Both the position numbers and the translations under genes were made by a program. The notes beneath the pieces are model-generated. The model saw only the letters and a list, made by a program, of their open reading frames with translations, was not told the DNA's origin and searched no databases. A DNA stretch of 9,572 nt, from the NCBI GenBank assembly GCA_012800565.1, contig JAAZIZ010000251.1:1-9572 (forward strand), in the 5' to 3' direction. The DNA comes from Lentisphaerota bacterium. Its GTDB lineage: Bacteria > Verrucomicrobiota > Lentisphaeria > Oligosphaerales > Oligosphaeraceae. Positions within the stretch are counted from its first letter, which is position 1; the number at the start of each line of letters is the position of its first letter. Positions 7,029 to 9,572 of the stretch are shown piece by piece.

Positions 7029-7223
7029 TCATCTGGCTCGATCGATATCGCCAAAGAAGTCATCCAGTGCTTTATCAACCTTGAGATTGATATCAATGGT
7101 GATATGTATGGGTTTGATTTCAATGGGGGCAACAGTGCTGGTGGTGCTGACTTCGTGGCGAGTTCTGCAAGAGACTGCCAGCAACAGCAGCAGGCTGCAT
7201 AATAGTACTCTCAATGGCTGCAT
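7029..7223 (-). CDS. ynbE: YnbE-like small outer-membrane lipoprotein
   Basis: The product is a 64-residue lipoprotein precursor. It has a hydrophobic signal (LLCSLLLLLAV) and a lipobox-like AVSC with Cys19 as the lipidated residue. The mature 46 residues carry the YnbE pattern: an alternating beta-type stretch IEIKPIHITIDINLKVD followed by an acidic end, ALDDFFGDID. E. coli YnbE is about the same size and has the same arrangement. Its known role is to pair with the C-terminal end of YdbH at the outer membrane, apparently by strand augmentation, to complete a lipid bridge. The ATG at 7223 has a clear ribosome site and lies 31 bases after the ydbH stop. The lipobox has Ala at -3 instead of the usual Leu, which is tolerated but atypical. 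Confidence 0.87.
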   Translation of the reverse strand: MQPLRVLLCSLLLLLAVSCRTRHEVSTTSTVAPIEIKPIHITIDINLKVDKALDDFFGDIDRAR

Positions 7224-7230
7224 TCCGATG

Positions 7231-7236
7231 CTCCTC
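7231..7236 (-). promoter_or_regulatory. Ribosome binding site of ynbE
   Basis: GAGGAG on the - strand lies 7 bases before the ATG at 7223, within the 31-base gap after ydbH, and supports both the start and the reality of this small gene. Confidence 0.75.
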
Positions 7237-7254
7237 TGTTGATTTGCTTTCCCG

Positions 7255-9572
7255 TCAATGAGTTAATTTCTGCCAATTACCGTAATAATGCAGGAACTCC
7301 TGCAACGGCACCCTGATATTCAAATTCAAGCCCAACCCCTGAAAATCGTTGGCGACCTCGGATTTGACAAATCCGCCGCCCTGGGGATGAGGGCGGAAAT
7401 ACAGCCGCTGATTCGGTTTGCCATCCAGCTGCAGTTTCAGCTGCAAAGCCTCCGCATCAGTATTCAGTGCCAAGCGCACCCAGTTGTAGCTGAAATCCTG
7501 GAGCGCCTCCAGCGCCAGCTGCATCTGCTCGTTGCTGGCAGCAGTGTTGCGGACCAGAGCGCTGGGCTGCAGGTTGATCTGCCCGGTCTCACCAGGAGTA
7601 GAGTACAAAAAGCCATCCCGGAAACGGATGTTGTCGCGGGAAAGCACCAACGGCAGACTGCCGCTGATGCGCCCTTCTCCTTCAGCACTGCCAAACCCGA
7701 ATTGCCCCAGAATCGCCGGCAATCGCAGACGGTCGCCATACAAAGTCAGCAGCAGGCGGTCGCTGTCCGGAGAAATTTTGATGCTGCTGGTGCGGATGGT
7801 ACCGTCACACCAGCCCAAACGAAGCGATTCCAGGTATGCCAGGCGCGGGTTGTCAATCCGGAACAGCACCATTCCAGGGCCGAATGCAAGCCGGCCGAGA
7901 GTCAATTCCCGACAAGACAGACGCTGACTGCCGGCAGTCGCAACCTCCGGCAGGCGGGGGAATTCCAACGCGATTTTCCCGCCGCGCAAGGCCACTTTAT
8001 GGGCAGCACTGCTTGCGTTAAGCTCGGTGACTTGCAGGCGCGCGTCCCCGGCCGGGCGGCGCCCGGATTCCCAGCGGAAATGCGCTTCGCCTGCAAGCTC
8101 TGCCGCCAGCTCAAGGTCTTTCCAGGCAGGCAGCCACTCCCGCACGGGAAGCTTATCCGGCAACGCCTGCTGCGGCAGCTGCAGTGCTGCTTCAGCCTGC
8201 AAAGCACCGTCAGGTTTGACCTGCAAGCCGCCTGTCAAGGCAGTCTGCAAGCCCAGCAGCACGGCCGTCCCCTGAGCCTGCAAGCCGCCCGGCGTCCAGG
8301 TGCAATCCAGCCGGAGATGCCCGATCGCGCCCTTGCCGCGGCTTATCTGTCCCAATTGCAGGTAGCCGTTTACGCCTGTGGAGGCATCCGGCAACGGCCA
8401 GAAAAAAGGCAGCTCAGTGCTTATTTCTTCGACCGTCAGATTCGTCCGACGTTCCTGCATCCGGCCATCTTTTACCGTCAGCCGGCCGGAATAATGCCTG
8501 CCACCGCGATTGTCCGGCAACGTTCCTGCCAGCGTCAAATCGCACCCCGGGAACTGGAGTTCAAGCTCAGGCCCGGCGACAGACAATGCCGCTGCGCTGA
8601 GCTGCCCCTGCAGACCGCCAGTTTTGCCCTGGGCGGCAAGCACGATTCCGGATGCTTCCGCCTGCCAGTCATCACGTCCGACAGCAAGGCTCGCGAGGGT
8701 CCCCTGCAGAGACAATTCCTGACTGGAGAATTGCGCCTGGACTGCCAACTGCCGGCCGGTCAGACCATCCTGCTGCCGGCGCAGCGTTAACTCATTAAGC
8801 TGCAAGACAGCTCCAGCTGCTGCATCACCGTCTCCCGCCCAGGACAAACGTAATTCCGGATTCTGGCCGCAGAATTCATATCCCGGCAAATTCAGCTTGA
8901 GTTCGCCGTTTTCCGCGTCTGTCTGCAGCTGCAGTTCCACCTTGGCGGTGCCGCGGAGCAGCGCCAGCAGGCGTTCAACCGCGTTCGTCGCCGCCGGGGC
9001 TGTCCAACCGCCGCTCAGCCTCAGTTTCTGCGCGGGCTGATTCTCCTGGGCCAGCAGGATGCCGCCACTGAGGTTTCCCTCCGCCAGGTCAGCCTTGATT
9101 TCAAGCTTGTCAAGCCGCATCGCCTGCTGTTGCTGCCAGCGCAAGTGCATATTCTGCACCTGCAAGGTCACGCTGTCACCGGTGCGGCGCAGGCTCAGAC
9201 TGGGCTGCCCGGTGAGCTCCCAGTCAGCACTGCCGATTGCCATCTGCAGCGGCAGCTTCAGGTTCAGCTGTTCCGGCAAAGAGGTCAAATCATTCCATTG
9301 ACCGTCAAGCACCAGGCGGCCCTGCAGAGATGCCTGGGCAGGCAGCTGGCTGCGCCAAGGCCGCGGCAGGCTGTCGCCCTGCAGAGAAAAGTCCGTCGCC
9401 AGCGAGAAACGTCCGTCTGCCGGCTTCACAGTCGCCTGCAGGCAGGCGAAATTCCCGCCCCAAACGGTGCGGACAGACAGCTGCATATCGTTCCCATCCC
9501 CGCCTTTCAGATTCTGCAGCTGCAGACGAAACGGCAGAACGCTTGATTCATCCTCCAGGCGCAAGCGCAGCA
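7255..9572 (-). CDS. ydbH: YdbH-like AsmA-family intermembrane phospholipid transport protein, partial (N-terminus beyond window)
   Basis: About 772 C-terminal residues are present. The frame is open to the window edge with no convincing start, so the N-terminal membrane anchor is missing. The sequence is long, repetitive and rich in Leu and Gln, with alternating hydrophobic residues typical of the extended beta groove of AsmA-like bridge proteins. Near 7630-7690 it has GEGRISGSLPLVLSRDNIRF, the glycine-rich turn common in the C-terminal part of this superfamily. The end contains DFQGLGLNLNIRVPLQEFLHY, resembling the YdbH C-terminus that contacts YnbE. In E. coli YdbH is one of three partly redundant proteins (with TamB and YhdP) proposed to move phospholipids to the outer membrane. 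Assignment as YdbH rather than another AsmA-like protein rests mainly on the adjacent ynbE and ydbL in the E. coli order. Confidence 0.85.
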   Translation of the reverse strand, partial: LRLRLEDESSVLPFRLQLQNLKGGDGNDMQLSVRTVWGGNFACLQATVKPADGRFSLATDFSLQGDSLPRPWRSQLPAQASLQGRLVLDGQWNDLTSLPEQLNLKLPLQMAIGSADWELTGQPSLSLRRTGDSVTLQVQNMHLRWQQQQAMRLDKLEIKADLAEGNLSGGILLAQENQPAQKLRLSGGWTAPAATNAVERLLALLRGTAKVELQLQTDAENGELKLNLPGYEFCGQNPELRLSWAGDGDAAAGAVLQLNELTLRRQQDGLTGRQLAVQAQFSSQELSLQGTLASLAVGRDDWQAEASGIVLAAQGKTGGLQGQLSAAALSVAGPELELQFPGCDLTLAGTLPDNRGGRHYSGRLTVKDGRMQERRTNLTVEEISTELPFFWPLPDASTGVNGYLQLGQISRGKGAIGHLRLDCTWTPGGLQAQGTAVLLGLQTALTGGLQVKPDGALQAEAALQLPQQALPDKLPVREWLPAWKDLELAAELAGEAHFRWESGRRPAGDARLQVTELNASSAAHKVALRGGKIALEFPRLPEVATAGSQRLSCRELTLGRLAFGPGMVLFRIDNPRLAYLESLRLGWCDGTIRTSSIKISPDSDRLLLTLYGDRLRLPAILGQFGFGSAEGEGRISGSLPLVLSRDNIRFRDGFLYSTPGETGQINLQPSALVRNTAASNEQMQLALEALQDFSYNWVRLALNTDAEALQLKLQLDGKPNQRLYFRPHPQGGGFVKSEVANDFQGLGLNLNIRVPLQEFLHYYGNWQKLTH

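Noticed and set aside
7007..7132. N-terminal extension of ydbL by 42 residues
   Set aside because: It overlaps ynbE in another frame, precedes a clear signal peptide, and the ribosome site points to the ATG at 7006.
7288..8790. 500-residue open frame on the + strand opposite ydbH
   Set aside because: It is a mirror of ydbH produced by GC-rich, CTG/CAG-dominated codons. Its translation is Gln/Arg-rich with no recognisable domain, and the - strand frame is supported by the ynbE-ydbL context.
7440..9570. Repeated CTGCAG and CAGCTG hexamers across ydbH, suggesting a repeat array
   Set aside because: They arise from frequent Leu-Gln pairs written with CTG and CAG codons; spacing is irregular and the frame is uninterrupted.

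Overview
The window reads as ordinary chromosomal DNA of a Gram-negative bacterium: moderately GC-rich, tightly packed, with high-GC codon choice (CTG for Leu, CAG for Gln, CGC for Arg, ATC for Ile). A lipoprotein and an AsmA-like envelope bridge protein imply an outer membrane. The combination of an arginine/agmatine route to putrescine, the carboxyspermidine route to spermidine and a YdbH-YnbE-YdbL set does not point to a typical enterobacterium. A gut- or environment-associated lineage such as Lentisphaerota/Verrucomicrobiota relatives is possible, but that placement is inference. I see no phage, transposon, CRISPR, tRNA or rRNA.

Left part (1-4461, + strand): a short leader with a possible extended -10 promoter, then three co-directional genes. 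They encode biosynthetic arginine decarboxylase (speA), a carboxynorspermidine/carboxyspermidine dehydrogenase of the saccharopine-dehydrogenase-like family, and carboxynorspermidine/carboxyspermidine decarboxylase (nspC). Middle part (4504-6485, - strand): agmatine deiminase (aguA) and N-carbamoylputrescine amidase (aguB), with aguB upstream in transcription. The two polyamine blocks converge at about 4462-4503. Together they encode all five steps from arginine to spermidine: arginine -> agmatine -> N-carbamoylputrescine -> putrescine -> carboxyspermidine -> spermidine. The aminopropyl group would come from aspartate semialdehyde rather than decarboxylated S-adenosylmethionine, and no speD, speE or speB is present in the window.

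Right part (6623-9572, - strand): ydbH (its 5' part lies beyond the window edge), ynbE and ydbL, in the same order as in E. coli. YdbH is an AsmA-like protein proposed to move phospholipid between the inner and outer membranes, YnbE is its outer-membrane lipoprotein partner, and YdbL is a periplasmic accessory protein. Between ydbL and aguB lies a long, nearly perfect 21-bp inverted repeat (6558-6605). Its mismatches become G-U pairs only in RNA made in the ydbL-to-aguB direction, so it probably works as an RNA hairpin separating or linking the two units.

No clearly new system is visible. The points most worth a second look are the complete convergent polyamine locus, the strand-biased hairpin, and a four-cysteine set in the dehydrogenase.
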